A stretch of 64,000 nt of DNA from Branchiostoma floridae (Eukaryota; Chordata; Leptocardii; Amphioxiformes; Branchiostomatidae): contig NC_049989.1 of NCBI RefSeq assembly GCF_000003815.2, forward strand, positions 20,552,035-20,616,034, in the 5' to 3' direction. The notes under the pieces were generated by a model. The model worked only from the letters and a program-made list of their open reading frames with translations. It did not search any database and was not told the origin of the DNA. Both the position numbers and the translations under genes were made by a program. How positions within the stretch are numbered: position 1 is the first letter of the stretch; every line of letters begins with the position of its first letter. This document shows, one piece after another, positions 23,001-32,516 of this stretch.

Positions 23001-26000
23001 TTTTTCCCGGTCCCCCGGGTGGTGGTCTTGGGCAGGTTTGACTGTAATTACAATCTTAAGCAAATTGGCCAATTTTTAAAAGATTTCTTGATAGAAAGCA
23101 TCAACTTGGCACCTATTGAATCAAGTGGCCTTCGTCTTTTAGTAATTTTTATTTCAAGTTGGTATATGTTGTTGGAACATAATTATAAGATGTGAATAGT
23201 TCAAAAGGTAATTTCAACACCATAAAATGCTAAAATAGCTTTGATATACACATTTCCCTTTTTAAAGGATATGCCAGCCTGCAGAATATTATACAAAGAC
23301 CTGTGAGTCTGCTTTGATACCAAATATGATTATGAAAGAAGAAAAATGAATAACATTATGGTTGTATTAATCTGTAATCTTCTGTCTCCCAACTAAACAT
23401 CTCCCATTTCAAAATAAACATATCCCATGGACAAATCTTCAAAACCTTATAAACATACCCCCAGAATAAATGTACCCCCCAAAAAATTACCAGTTTACTT
23501 TGTAGTAGACAACATAGAATTGCTAGTAGATTTCAACCAACACAAATGCATTAGTTTTACATGCATATGCGGGTTCAACCACTTTGCTAGAATGCTGAAT
23601 TTCCTTTTTTTTTTCTTTTCAGCAGACAGTGGACTATCCATATATACTATATAATTATATATAGTGGATGGACTATATATTTTATTCCTGACTTTTAGAA
23701 AAAGCATTGTGTGCTCCAACTCGAAATTTTGTTGTTCAGATCTAGACAGCTCACATACAGTCAGAATTAATGAGTCATGCATCTGCCGTTGCTGTCTACA
23801 AAAAGAGCATTACCTTAATCAAATTTGTTCCAACTTCTCCTTCAACCTACTGTACTCAGAAAGCTTTTTGTTGGCACTTTCTGTGCGAGGAAGTTGTGAA
23901 GGATTTCTGGTCCTCTCCTTGCTGCTGTTGTAGGATACGTGTGTCTGCAGCTGAGCAGTCACAAGGCGTGGCAATCCGTTTAAGTAACAGTTGTTTATAT
24001 GGTTACCTTAATTGTCTGAAGTTAGATTACTTTTAATATTCAAGTGTGTTGTTTACTCTAGGACCTGTGTTACGTCATCAGTAATACGTTTCCAATCTTT
24101 AATGTGGGGAGATTATCTGGACATTTTTGCGATGATCGCATATTAAGCTTTTAGTGTGGTTTCTTCTATAATATCAGATTTGTTTCAGGGAATAATACTT
24201 GGGCAGCTTCAGCAGCTGAGCATGCAATAACAGTTTAATATAAGTCTTAGTTACTATTATAATAGTATATGGCTTTACCTTAATTGTCTGCACCCAGATG
24301 TTTGAATATTCAATTTGATACTGTAACTACAGTGACTTGTTTTTTTACTCCTCAACACCCTCCAGTTTAATTCTAGAGTTCCATTTTTATTCTGTAGTGA
24401 CCTCCCATATCTCAGTTACCTTACATCCAGATGGGCTGATATTGTAAGCTAAATTCAACATAGGTCTGCTGTTCCAGACATTGTCTGTAAAATTTTTAAC
24501 AAGGCTAAAAAAATGTACTTTTCACAAATTTCAGCATACTAGTCGTACCTCCATACATTCAAAATTACTTGATACATCAGACAAATTTTATCTGCACTGG
24601 TTGGTTTCTTTGTTTCAGTGTTATGGGTGCTCTTACTACTATTAATAGTAACGTTAACCATCGTACGAGCACAAAATAAATCAGAAATACCTGCACATCT
24701 CGTATGTGACCAATTTTCTGCATTTTTTAAGTTAAAGTTTTCACTCCCTGTATTTGAGTATTCAGGTTTAGTCTTTTAGCCTGGACCTTCCTAAATCTAG
24801 GGATGATTTTGAATTCTAGATTTTAGAGGATTCATGGCGCACACTCCAAGCTATTTCATTTTCACTTCAGAATGGGTAATGTTAATGTGCTGTCTACAAA
24901 ATGGACTTACCTTTAGTTCCAAAGTTTGTCCAAAGTGTCTTTCGGCCTGGTCAGGAACGTCTTTGTTTGGATCTGGGTGAAGAAATTATGAAGGATTCTG
25001 GTCCTCTTGTTGCTGCTGTGCTTGTACGATACGAGCCTCTAAAGCTGAGCAGTCACAGGGTGTGGCAAATAGGTTTAGATTAGCATTATTCATTCAGTTT
25101 ACTGTAATTGTCTGAACCTTAGTGTAAATGTTTGAATATTGAATATAACTTAATGTTGTTTACTCCAAGACCTACATAGATGTTTTATATGTACTTCAGA
25201 GGACTATTTTATTGTACCTAATACTAGTAATAGGGGTGGATACCGGTACAATGTACCGGCACAAAACCATTTTTTCTCATTGGACCGGTCCAGAAAAACC
25301 GGACCTGTAAAAATTTGGTGGGCCGGATGTTAGATCAATTAGAAAATGAAGAGGTTATGTGGGCATGATTTTTTGGGGGGATCACAGGTTAAAGAAAATA
25401 ATAAGAGTGAAGTACAGCAGCTGTAACAGTTTATTGTAATCTCTACCAAGTTTTACGGTCAATCGTATAGTGGCAGTTAGCCTTGTAGGCTTTTAAAACG
25501 CCAGTGGGACTCAAATACTCCACCAAACAGATTTCTTTGTAGCGGAATGGAGAATTGTCCATTCACAAGTTTTCACATACTGAATTAAGGTCCAGGTTCA
25601 GGTCCGGACCTGGACCTGATCCTCTGGACCTAAACCGGACCTGGACCTGAATTTTCTGTACCAGTACCCATCCCTAGTACCTAATATTTAATGCTATTCA
25701 CCATCATTATTTGATTGTACTTATGATTTGTACATTTCTGTATAATTGTATAAAAAAAAATTATGTACAATGTATGTGGTCACAATATAAGCTAGTCTAG
25801 TCATCAGCTGCCTAGTGTCTCATTTTCTTGTCCTTTTTACATTATGAGTAAAGCTATATATATATTTAGTTAATGCTTCTAAACTTATGCTTCTAAGTAA
25901 AGCATGATGGGAAAATTAAATAGTACAATTTAATACATTTCATCCCATTATGTCCCACCCCCCTCTACAGAGAATTGCCAGTGCTCGAGCAGAGGAAAAA

Positions 26001-29000
26001 CACATTGATGATGTCATGGAGCGGCAGAGACTGGCCGCCCTCAAAAAACAGAGGGAAGAAGAGATCAAAAGAATGAAGGCAGAGAAGAGACAAGCAGGCG
26101 TGCTGAAAGAGCAAGTGGAAGAATTGAAGGACAGGGAAAGAGAGGTACTTTATTATGCACTATACATTCCAGTGCAGGGTGCCTTGTCTGCTGTGTATGC
26201 AGTACCTCTACATACTGATAGAGGCACTTCTGATATGAGGGTGTTTTATTGCATGTACTATGTAAGATGTGTTGATGTGACATGGTGAGTTTAGAGGCTG
26301 TGTTTTGCCACAGGCTTGTTATAGCTAATATCATCATTATTATAACACAGTGTAGAAACACTTTAGATTATGTTTTTGATAAAAGAAAATTTACTTGGGG
26401 GGGTATGATTATATTGACATTGGACGGTAGTACATAGAGCTGGTTGTGACTCAAGGACTGGGGCCTTCTATTATCCTCTGGCGGTGAAAGAATGTGTAAC
26501 ACAAGCTAAAGTGAGCCCTGATTTTGGGGGGCTTTTGTAACAAGAAGGCATTTTGTACCAGGCCGTTCTAACATGAGAGTGGTTTGTTCCAGGCCGAGGC
26601 CCTAAAGCAGGAGGAGGCAGAACTGCTGAGGCAGCAGTGGGAGCTGGAGAAAATGGTGAGTTCTCCAAACCCACCTGCACTTCTGGACTAGAGATCAAGA
26701 GTTCAAATCCCAGCTACCATACCTTACCTGAAACTAAAAAAATATTGATTATAGCATCAGCCCATATATATATTAAGCTAACATTGGATCAACATTGTAG
26801 ATCAGTCTAAAATAGTCAATTTGGGGGGGGGGGGGTACTTTTTACTCACTTGTCACATGTAATGTAACAAGAACTAAAGACAAGTTGACAACATCAAGGT
26901 TACAGGATGAGTGAGACTAGAACAGCATCTCTTCTCCCTAAGTCAGAAACATCGGGATTGAGACAAGTTCGACTCACTGAGAATGAGACTAACATTTGTT
27001 AACTGTGTGTAATAGTTAGCAGCATATAAAACATACCGTACATCTTACACCATCTGTCTTTGTAAACAATGTACAGGAATTTTTTTATGATTATTACTTT
27101 GTGTTCTATAGGAGGCAGAAAGAAAAGCTTTTGAAGAGCAGAGAAAGAAAGCAGATCTTGGGTAAGTTTCAGAGTTGATATGATTGTGATTGTTACTTTT
27201 ATAATTCACACCACTTACTTGAAGATAATATACAGTTGAGGTTTGCAATAATCCATGATCATTTACATTGTTATTTCTACAAACAGATTTTTGAAATATA
27301 TTACTTGATACTTTCTTAACTTAGACTTAGTGTAATTCCAAATTTGTACCTTGTGTCCAAATAGCAAGTGACCCTAATTTAATAGCTATTATTTAGTGAT
27401 AAATCTATAGCACATCAATTTTGTCTGTCAAACTTCACATTACAGACAAAGGCTAGGGCGATTGTTTGTCACGGTGGAAGAAGCTAAAACCTGATATTTG
27501 ATATTTGACATTTTCCATCTCCCACCTTTGTTTACAGCCGAGCCCTGTCCAGGCAGTACAAGATGCAGATGAGGAGGAAGTCACAGCAGGTGCAGGAGGC
27601 ACTGGTGAGTCACTGCTTCATCATGGGTTTGGAAAGAATACTGAAACTGATGCTGTCCCTGTCTCTGCTCTCAAAGAGCTGGACCTTAAGATACTGGTAC
27701 CGCTGACAGAGCAAAAGGAGGGACAAGTTTTAGGCGGATTGGTTGTGGGCAGATGGATGGGTGGTTGATTGGTTGATTGATGGAAATCCTTAGGAGGTAA
27801 GATGCTGGGTTAAGAAAAAAACAATGAAGATTAGACATCCACATAATGAGATACACCAAAAAAGCAGAGATCATTCATCAGTGACACTGTGTAGGTCTTG
27901 TTGAACAGCAGTTTTTATATCCTAACTATTTGACTTGATATGTAAAGCAGGTGAGGATAGTTGAATGGGGAAACAAAAGATAAGGTTGATGCAATTTATC
28001 GATTAGCTCCTGTGGTTTGAGTTGAGACTGACATTATCACTCTCCGCCCATCAGGAGCTGGACCGTAAGATCCTGGCAGCGCTGACGGAGAAAGAACAGG
28101 AGGACCGGAGGCTGGAGACGGAGCGGCGGGAGCGGGCGCAGGCGGATGCTGCCTGGATGAAGGAGGTTGTGGAGAAACAGATGAGGCTGGAGAAGGAGAG
28201 AGAAGAGGAGCTGGATGAGATGTACAGGTGAGACAGGTTTACGTTGCTTACATTATCGTGATTAGTTGGTGGGCAGGCCTTTAGCTAGGATTTTTACATA
28301 GGGGTTCCAAATTTTGTTCCATTGTCACAGCAAGTGATAAAGGCGCCAGTATTGCAGATGGGTCAAGGCTCATCCACTTTCCAATGCATCATGCAGAGTT
28401 TTAGAGTGTTTTTAAAAGTCATGTCAGAGAGGTCACAGTTGAAGACAGGTCAATCAGAATGATATGGTTGTCAGACAATCTGCTTCCCAGTGCAAGGGCG
28501 CATAGTTCGTCCAATTTGTGATTATTTTTAGAACAGCAGGTCTAGATGCATGACGCCAGAACGCATGGCTGGCTAAAAGCCTGTAGGTGGGGTTTTCTAG
28601 AAAAAATTGCTAGGGGAGTGCTGCAATGGAGCTAAGTGGCCTAGCTCAGTCTTAAGATTAAGAATTGAGTGGTGACTGAAAATTTGTTGGACCCTCCTGA
28701 GTTGGTGTTAGATTTCTTGTTCCTGTTACTAATTGATGATGTTTGTGTTTCAGACATGAGGCGGAGCGACAGTGGGCCAAGCGGGACGCAGAATGGGAGA
28801 GAGAGAGGCTGGCCAGGGAGAGGCTCATGAAGGAGGTACATTTTGCAACAGTCTGCAAAGTTTTGAATATATTGTCATAGTCTGTAAAAGAGGTGGTGGT
28901 TTAAGGTTCACAGTTTTTGCTGTGACCTGTTTCATAGGAACTTGAGAGCTTTCCCCAAAACTTGTGCCCCATGATCAACCTGAGCGTATGACTGGCATGT

Positions 29001-31333
29001 TGGCTTTATTAACCAGGGATAAACAAGTCCACTAGCCCTATTGTCCAGGGCAAGTGAAAGTGCTGTTCGGGCAAGTGCATGTCCTACCCCACTTGTCCGA
29101 TCGGGCAAGTAAGATTTTTCCATTGATTTTAGTGCAATTTTGATATACTTGTTACTTTTTACAGTCATGACATCAAGCAATTGTCTACAGAGAATTCCAT
29201 TGCTGGAAGTGAAAATGCATATACTAGTAACAGTGACATTTGAATTTTGGGCAAGTGAAAAATTGGTTCGGGCAAGTACATTTTTTATGTGCTTGCCCGA
29301 TAGGACAAGTGGATTTTAGAAAACTTGTTCAACCCTGTTAACCATCATGAGAACCTACCTTTGACCTGATTGACTTTGACCTGATTGACTGTGCCTGCAT
29401 GACCTTGACCTGTGATGTACCTGACCTTGACCTCTGCCCCCAGGTTCTGGAGGAGCGTCAGGACCAGCTGGCGGCTAAGATGGAGGCTCTGCGGCAGCGC
29501 CAGGCGGATGTTCTCCGGAGCCGGGAGGACCTGCTGAGGCAGCTTGAAGTGGCCAATCGGATGGCTCGGCAGGAGGAAGAGGAGAGGGAGAGGGCTGTGC
29601 TGGAGAGGAAGCAGGAGGTCGAAGGGCAGGTGGGTTTGACCTGTGACCTGTGACCTTACGGGTCTTAAACTTTGACCTGTCAGTGAGTAATAGTAATAGT
29701 TACAGGAGAAGGGCATGATCGGTCTACTGGTTATCGTTACTTGAAACAAAAAAGCAAGAGGCGAGAAGTTGAAGGGCAGGTGGGTTTGATAGGCTATTCT
29801 TGTGACCTGTAACCTCAATGGATTCCGTTTGTTTTGCATAATCAGTACTTTAGACAAAGAGCGGCAGCATAATTAATGAAAAGTGTAATTAATGGTAGTT
29901 GTGATTAGTGATGAATGTAACAAGTGATCGCTTTGATTATCCCCCTGCCAGATCACGGAGCGCCGTGAGCGACAGCGTACAGCGCGGGAGCGGCTGGAGC
30001 AGGAGCTAGCTGAGGAGAAGCGAGCAGAGCAGGACTACGAGGAAGTGCTGAGGCAGGAGGCAGCCAGGCTCAAGCTGGGGGGCTTCGAACCAAAGGTGGG
30101 GGGTCGTTAATGTTGTAATTAGTGTAGAAATAATGATTATTGTAATTAGTGTAATTAGTGAAATGACAAGCGAGCAGAACAGGACTATGAGGAAGTACTG
30201 AGGCAGGAGGCAGCCAGGCTCAAGCTGGGGGGCTTCGAACCAAAGGTGGGGGGTCGTTAATGTTGTAATTAGTGTAGAAATAATGATTATTGTAATTAGT
30301 GTAATTAGTGAAATGACAAGCGAGCAGAACAGGAGTATGAGAATTGTACTGAGACAGGAGGCAGCCAGGCTCAAGCTGGGGGGCTTCGAACCAAAGGTGG
30401 GGGGTCGTGATTAGTGTTGTTATGGTGATTATTGTAATTAGTGAAAAATTGAGATAAGAGTGTAGCAGGACTATGAGGAAGTACTGAGGCAGGAGGCTGC
30501 CAGGGTCAAGCTGGGGGGCTTCGAACCAAAGGTGGGAGCTCATTACTAACTCTCACTCACTCACTATCCAGTTTAACGTCTCTTGTTCCCCATCCCATGG
30601 GGGTTAAACAGGAGGCTGCCAGGCTCAAGCTGGGGGGCTTCGAACCAAAGGTGGGGGAATGTTGTGATTTGATTTGATTTGATTTGGACTTCGGTAGCAT
30701 TCAATACAGGTGTTCTGGACCAAGTGGTAAAAAGCTGTATCACACGACTTCAAAGTTGTTTCACACAGGCTTCCATGGAACAGTTTGATTGTAGTCTGCA
30801 TGCACCAAGTGCGCCACTGTCAAAACTTTGAAGACCTGATTTGATTTATTGAACTATCTGACTGATGCCTACCCGTGTCAGGGAACCCAGTAGCAGTATA
30901 ATAAAAAAATGGATGCTTCTATACAACATATAGAATACTACACAGGGTATTCCAATTGCCCGAGGTATGGCCTGACCACAGGTAGTATCACCAGAAGGCC
31001 AGAGGGCGATCCGACCCGTGGGAGGGCCAGGACTGAAGGCGATACGCAATACCTCTGTTGTATTTCATTCATATCATGCCAACCTGAGAAAACTCAAGTT
31101 TATCACAAAAAGAGCAGAAGATGATTAGAATCAGAGAGGAGGACTTCAGACCAAAGGTATGTTAATTGTGCTATAAGGATTCAGCTAAGAGAGTCTCAGT
31201 TTAGATTTGACAGTGAAAAGTTTATGTCGCACAGACAGAAATAACATGCTTCATTTGTGACAGTCGGACATTAATATGTACTTCTTTTCTCCTACAGTCA
31301 TACCCAAGGAGCCGACGGTCGGCTTGGGACTAA
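5022..31333 (+). CDS. TCHP: Trichoplein (TCHP), 14 coding exons, 500 aa
   Basis: Coding exons with matching phases and GT/AG borders: 5022-5212, 5767-5934, 6460-6502, 6847-6903, 7504-7572, 25971-26144, 26593-26655, 27112-27161, 27538-27604, 28055-28227, 28754-28835, 29444-29629, 29952-30095, 31298-31333. They total 1503 bases, 500 residues plus stop; human trichoplein is about the same length. The start MALPTLPSYW and the end (SYPRSRRSAWD) match the family at both termini. The middle is almost all Glu/Arg/Lys/Gln coiled coil of the trichohyalin-plectin homology type. In vertebrates trichoplein sits at the mother centriole and on keratin filaments, activates Aurora A and restrains primary cilium assembly; that role is carried over from the family. 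Intron 5 is 18.4 kb and contains an antisense LRR gene. Several introns hold partial copies of neighbouring exons. Confidence 0.95.
6043..6170 (+). repeat. Echo of TCHP exon 2 end (non-functional duplicate)
   Basis: This copies about 68 bases of exon 2 (from TATGAGGC onward) together with about 60 bases of the following intron, roughly 175 bases downstream of the original (5868-5990). In the copy the GAG codon after MDNYR-type sequence has become TAG, and no splice acceptor precedes it. It is a decayed tandem duplication inside intron 2, not an exon. Confidence 0.85.
7625..7680. repeat. AT-rich palindromic microsatellite
   Basis: A run of TATATAT/ATATATA units inside TCHP intron 5. It can fold on itself, but nothing else suggests a function. 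Confidence 0.6.
8138..8206. mobile_element. Left part of a split MITE (GGGCAAGT family)
   Basis: The sequence CAAGTTTTCTAAAATTCAC, then TGTCCTATTGGGCAAG, matches the end of the intact MITE at 29013-29337 read in reverse. It stops at the 13-base word AAGTTAAATTGCC (8194-8206), which recurs at 15860-15872, where the rest of the MITE resumes. The two parts together make one element interrupted by a 7.65 kb insertion. Confidence 0.75.
8232..8400. repeat. Left GTCCG/CGGAC-rich array
   Basis: A CpG-dense stretch made of repeated words such as GGTTCGGAC, GGTCCGAG and CAGTCCGA. It mirrors the array at 15360-15845 at the other end of the 7.65 kb insertion and looks like a subterminal repeat of that element. 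Confidence 0.6.
8401..11187. other. Interior of the 7.65 kb insertion; no gene recognised
   Basis: Short ORFs only, none with a recognisable domain. A CpG-rich patch lies near 9040-9170. I see no conserved coding pattern. Confidence 0.4.
11188..11322. repeat. Direct repeat, copy 1 (of 2)
   Basis: About 135 bases sharing CAGGCGGATCTC, CCCGAACCGTT, GATTATTGTCAGCAGGG and TGCCCCTGGGGATAA with 13268-13402, in the same orientation about 2077 bases apart. The pair brackets the truncated LINE. It also contains the AACCGTTCGGAC-type words of the GTCCG arrays. Confidence 0.7.
11866..13096 (+). mobile_element. 5'-truncated LINE, C-terminal part of reverse transcriptase ORF
   Basis: An open frame runs to a TAA at 12964-12966 (about 367 codons from 11863, with no ATG at its start). 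Its text, YPYLGLTLSSSGTYSLAKK and IKPIMLYGSEIWG, is the thumb region after the reverse transcriptase core of Jockey/CR1-type LINEs. A C-terminal Cys/His motif (CKYCATVAVEDEIHFICNC) is typical of these ORFs. The endonuclease and catalytic YADD are absent. A short 3' UTR ends in AATAAATATATTATAATAT near 13074-13096. It differs from the LINE at the left edge, which carries RNase H. Confidence 0.8.
13268..13402. repeat. Direct repeat, copy 2 (of 2)
   Basis: Partner of 11188-11322. It shares GCGGATCTC, GAACCGTT, GATTATTGTCAGCAGGG and the CCCCTGGGGATAA end. No TG...CA ends, primer-binding site or polypurine tract are seen, so these are not called LTRs. Confidence 0.7.
13403..15359. other. Interior of the 7.65 kb insertion; no gene recognised
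   Basis: Several overlapping short ORFs on both strands (around 13920-14730), none with a recognisable domain. No RNA gene or clear repeat boundary was seen. Confidence 0.4.
15360..15845. repeat. Right GTCCG/CGGAC-rich array
   Basis: Nearly 500 bases dominated by GTCCG, CGGAC, GGTTCG and CCGAAC words. Long overlapping ORFs on both strands are a by-product of this composition. It mirrors the left array at 8232-8400 near the other end of the insertion. Confidence 0.7.
15860..16054. mobile_element. Right part of the split MITE; its end overlaps gene A stop codon
   Basis: The sequence resumes with the repeated AAGTTAAATTGCC and carries TTACTTGGC..., GCAAGTGGGGTAG, CGCTTGCCCGATAG and CACTTGCCC, matching the intact MITE at 29013-29337 in reverse. 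It ends at 16054 with CCAACCCTG, the terminal inverted repeat. Bases 16030-16054 are also the last codons and stop of LRR gene A on the minus strand. Confidence 0.8.
16030..18101 (-). pseudogene. LRR receptor gene A, single-pass membrane protein, one frameshift
   Basis: The start MGRKLWHLL at 18101 begins a signal peptide shared with genes B-D. An acceptor lies 6 bases upstream (18107). The N-terminal part (to the frameshift) has LRRNT cysteines and 8 LRRs of the LxxLxLxxNxI type. Near 17324-17329 one base is missing in the codon for the Trp of the LRRCT NPW motif, so the frame shifts; the next frame is open to the stop at 16030. That part holds the rest of LRRCT, a Ser/Thr-rich stalk with four 32-residue repeats, a membrane helix (PVVIASVCGAIAGIVLIGAI) and a cytoplasmic tail. 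The tail has a proline-rich stretch and tyrosines in YVEP, YMQA, YEMP and GYIKL, unlike the DQTGQGQS tails of B-D. The last 7 codons and stop come from a MITE end. The gene lies antisense in TCHP intron 5. One error in the assembly could also explain the shift. Confidence 0.8.
16805..17165 (-). repeat. 96-base coding minisatellite in gene A stalk
   Basis: Four tandem units of 96 bases (32 residues), each starting with TTLPVN and including STVPVDGMENAD-like text. TTLPVN marks fall near 16857, 16953, 17049 and 17144. Units are Thr/Ser/Pro-rich, as expected for an O-glycosylated stalk between LRRCT and membrane. B-D have only two or three TTLPVN-like segments. Confidence 0.85.
19510..20125. repeat. 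Diverged tandem pair, about 300-base unit
   Basis: Two successive units share CTCCCCGGAACAGCCA, ACTAGTAGTTGCGT, AATCAATTCTTTC and GGGTCGCGTTCCC followed by CCTGTTCTAAATTT. Copy 1 covers about 19600-19855 and copy 2 about 19870-20120. No coding role is seen. Confidence 0.75.
20845..20896. repeat. GC-rich hairpin
   Basis: GGGGGCC and GGCCCCC separated by six bases give a very stable stem, flanked by GACCCC/GGACCCC. It may be part of the surrounding mobile element. Confidence 0.6.
21071..21142 (+). repeat. tRNA-Asp-like SINE head
   Basis: The sequence folds loosely as a tRNA: a GTTGTGGTTTG A-box-like region, an anticodon loop TTTGTCATC (anticodon GTC, Asp) and a good B box GGGTCGATCCCC. The acceptor arm does not pair well and an AT-rich tail follows. 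This fits a tRNA-derived SINE or tRNA pseudogene, not a working tRNA gene. Confidence 0.5.
23632..23674. repeat. AT-rich inverted repeat
   Basis: ATCCATATATACTATATA and its near inverse TATATATAGTGGAT can form a hairpin. It lies between the 4.5 kb element and the first promoter cassette of gene A. Confidence 0.5.
23814..24060 (-). promoter_or_regulatory. Promoter plus non-coding first exon, gene A copy A1
   Basis: Read on the minus strand: AGTAAACAAC (24048-24057), CAGACAATTAAGG, a TATA-like CATATAAACA, then TTGCCACGCCTTGTGACTGC, a CAGC-rich exon body and a splice donor (AAG then GTAATG, exon end 23814). The order matches the copies upstream of genes B, C and D. Splicing to the acceptor at 18107 would remove 5.7 kb. 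Confidence 0.65.
24190..24360 (-). promoter_or_regulatory. Degenerate promoter/first-exon copy near gene A
   Basis: CAGCAGCTGAGCA, TTACCTTAATTGTCTG and TTTGAATATTCAA words of the cassette are present in order (plus-strand text), but the splice donor end and the clean GTAAACAA box are missing. It is probably a dead copy. Confidence 0.5.
24911..25167 (-). promoter_or_regulatory. Promoter plus non-coding first exon, gene A copy A2
   Basis: Minus strand: GGAGTAAACAACATT, TTCAGACAATTACAG, TTTGCCACACCCTGTGACTG, exon body and a strong donor (AAAG then GTAAGT, exon end 24911). The exon body has no ATG and the frame that is open in other copies is closed here, so it is non-coding. Confidence 0.7.
25231..25675. 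mobile_element. MITE, hAT-like, TAGGGRTGGRTAC ends
   Basis: The ends TAGGGGTGGATACCGGTAC and its inverse (TAGGGATGGGTACTGGTAC) bound 445 bases without coding sequence. The interior repeats GGACCGG and GGACCTG words. This end type is common in non-autonomous hAT elements. The word CTAGTA occurs near both borders, but I cannot fix the target duplication. Confidence 0.7.
27676..27720 (+). repeat. Echo of TCHP exon 10 start (dead duplicate)
   Basis: The 45 bases encode ELDLKILVPLTEQKE, against ELDRKILAALTEKEQ at the start of the true exon (28055). The intron just before it also resembles the true acceptor region, but the CAG acceptor has become AAA. It is a duplicated, disabled exon in intron 9. 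Confidence 0.85.
28274..28583. mobile_element. Possible MITE (CAGGC...TTTAGC ends)
   Basis: CAGGCCTTTAGCTAGG at the left and its approximate inverse (GGCTAAAAGCCTG) at the right bound 310 bases in TCHP intron 10. GGTGGG occurs close to both ends, but not exactly at the borders. Confidence 0.45.
29013..29337. mobile_element. Intact MITE of the GGGCAAGT family, TTAA flanks
   Basis: The ends CAGGGATAAACAAGT and CAGGGTTGAACAAGT (inverse) bound about 325 bases. TTAA sits on both sides (29009-29012 and 29338-29341), as in piggyBac-type insertions. Inner palindromes pair ACTTGCCC with GGGCAAGT repeatedly. It is the reference for the split copy at 8138-16054. Confidence 0.75.
29752..29815 (+). repeat. 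Echo of TCHP exon 12 end and donor
   Basis: GAAGTTGAAGGGCAGGTGGG and following TGTGACCTGTAACCT repeat the last bases of exon 12, its splice donor and the first intron bases (29605-29655), about 140 bases downstream. Confidence 0.7.
30033..30650 (+). repeat. Tandem array of TCHP exon 13 end (1 real, 4 copies)
   Basis: The last 63 bases of exon 13 (30033-30095) recur at 30183-30245, 30334-30396, 30469-30531 and, shortened to 39 bases, 30612-30650. Unit length is about 150 bases at first, then shorter. Each copy follows a CAG and is followed by GTGGG, so each keeps potential splice sites. Copies at 30183 and 30469 stay in phase and encode DYEEVLRQEAAR followed by LKLGGFEPK or VKLGGFEPK. The 30334 copy is frameshifted. 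Poor pyrimidine tracts argue against efficient use. Confidence 0.9.
30662..30690. repeat. (GATTT)n microsatellite
   Basis: Five or so GATTT units follow directly after the exon-13 array in TCHP intron 13. Confidence 0.7.
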
Positions 31334-31807
31334 GAGCTGCTGCCCATCACACTAGCTTACACTGCTGCTAGATATGGATAGAACAAGCTATTACATGCTG
31401 AATAATGGTAGATAGAGGGATGAATATATTAAAAATAAAAGAGGAAAAATTAAGGCAGACTGCTTTGCATGTTCTGTTAGTAGTATACATCAGATTCTCA
31501 CGTTGTCCAGAGGCTACCCCTTTGGCATAGCACAATAACTTTGCAAGCACAGCATTATGTTACTAGATAAATCTGAAACTAAAGCTGTTAATTGAGAGTA
31601 CCAGGAGTAGCTATATTGTAGATAGCTTTGCTATATAAATGGTGCAGAATTAATGTTTTGTACTGGTTATGTTATGTATGAAAGGTGTTGGTATCATTTA
31701 TTGAATGTGTCGGTCAAAGTGTGCCTTTTGGTGGAAATGTGAACAACTGTTCCAATACATATATCGGTGTAAAATTTATAGGTGTTGGTGAATCACTAAT
31801 GGAAACC

Positions 31808-31813
31808 AATAAA
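31808..31813 (+). terminator. Likely poly(A) signal of TCHP
   Basis: AATAAA lies 475 bases after the TCHP stop codon, in an otherwise AT-rich, non-coding 3' region. No closer canonical AATAAA with a better context stands out. Confidence 0.45.
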
Positions 31814-32319
31814 CGTCTGGGTGAACTTTTGCAGATAAAGAGAATTTTCTGGCTGTAAATATTTTTATTGATCAAAAGCAAATGATAACAAACAGTCAAC
31901 AGTTACGTCCTGTTAGTGACTACAGTAAAATTGGTCTTCTAAAAAGATACATACCTTAGGAAAAGTCATGATTGTTGTTATTGAATATAAGGTTTCTGCA
32001 CTTGATGTTTTAGAGTACACAATTCTGTACATATCCATTCACAGTCTGTACATAAATATGCACAAACTTATCAATTGGCTTTGTCTGTCTCCATGAAAGT
32101 TATGAAATAATAATTATGAAATTAAATGAATCTAAGTCAGTCACTATAACTCCTAATGATAAGTATGACTTTTTAGACCAGAATGTTTTTATTCCTGAAG
32201 TTAAATAATTTTTTACATATTGTCTGATCATTTTACATTTTGTAAACTAGGGGACCAGAATCTACCCAACACTTTCCTTATATAAAAAACTTTCACCAAA
32301 ATATCAAAACCATATAGTA

Positions 32320-32516
32320 TGTCCAAAAAATACAAAAACAAAGTTCTTCTGCAGTACCACACAACAGGGGGCCCAAAATGGATCTTGACCTTCGTCTTCC
32401 CCCTATCCACACAGCACATATCACCCAGAGGTTCTAAAGTTATGCTAACCACAATTATACGAAAACACAAACTCAAGACACAAGAAAAAATACCTCCATT
32501 TTTTTCAAGGAGGTAA
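32320..32516 (-). mobile_element. 5' fragment of a Helentron-like element
   Basis: Read on the minus strand it begins TTACCTCCTTGAAAAAAATG and continues with text related to the 51875-53155 element (TTATGCTAACC, ATCTTGACCTTCG, GGGCCC in inverse). Only the 5' end is present. It lies in the 1.6 kb between the convergent TCHP and LRR gene B. Confidence 0.45.

Larger units (their letters stand above)
18520..23044. mobile_element. 4.5 kb TIR element (CAGTCAAACCTG ends, TA target site)
   Basis: The left end reads TA then CAGTCAAACCTGCCC, and the right end is its inverse followed by TA. Both ends continue with related CGACCACCT...CTTCTCAGCGACCACCTG text, a longer inverted repeat. TA duplication and CAGT ends suggest the Tc1/mariner superfamily. 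No transposase frame is recognisable. It contains other repeats (18865-21470, a 270-base tandem pair, a tRNA-like SINE). Confidence 0.6.

Noticed and set aside
30006-30543. Minus-strand Leu/Ile-rich ORFs that look like membrane proteins
   Set aside because: Antisense of the tandem TCHP exon-13 copies and their AT-rich spacers.
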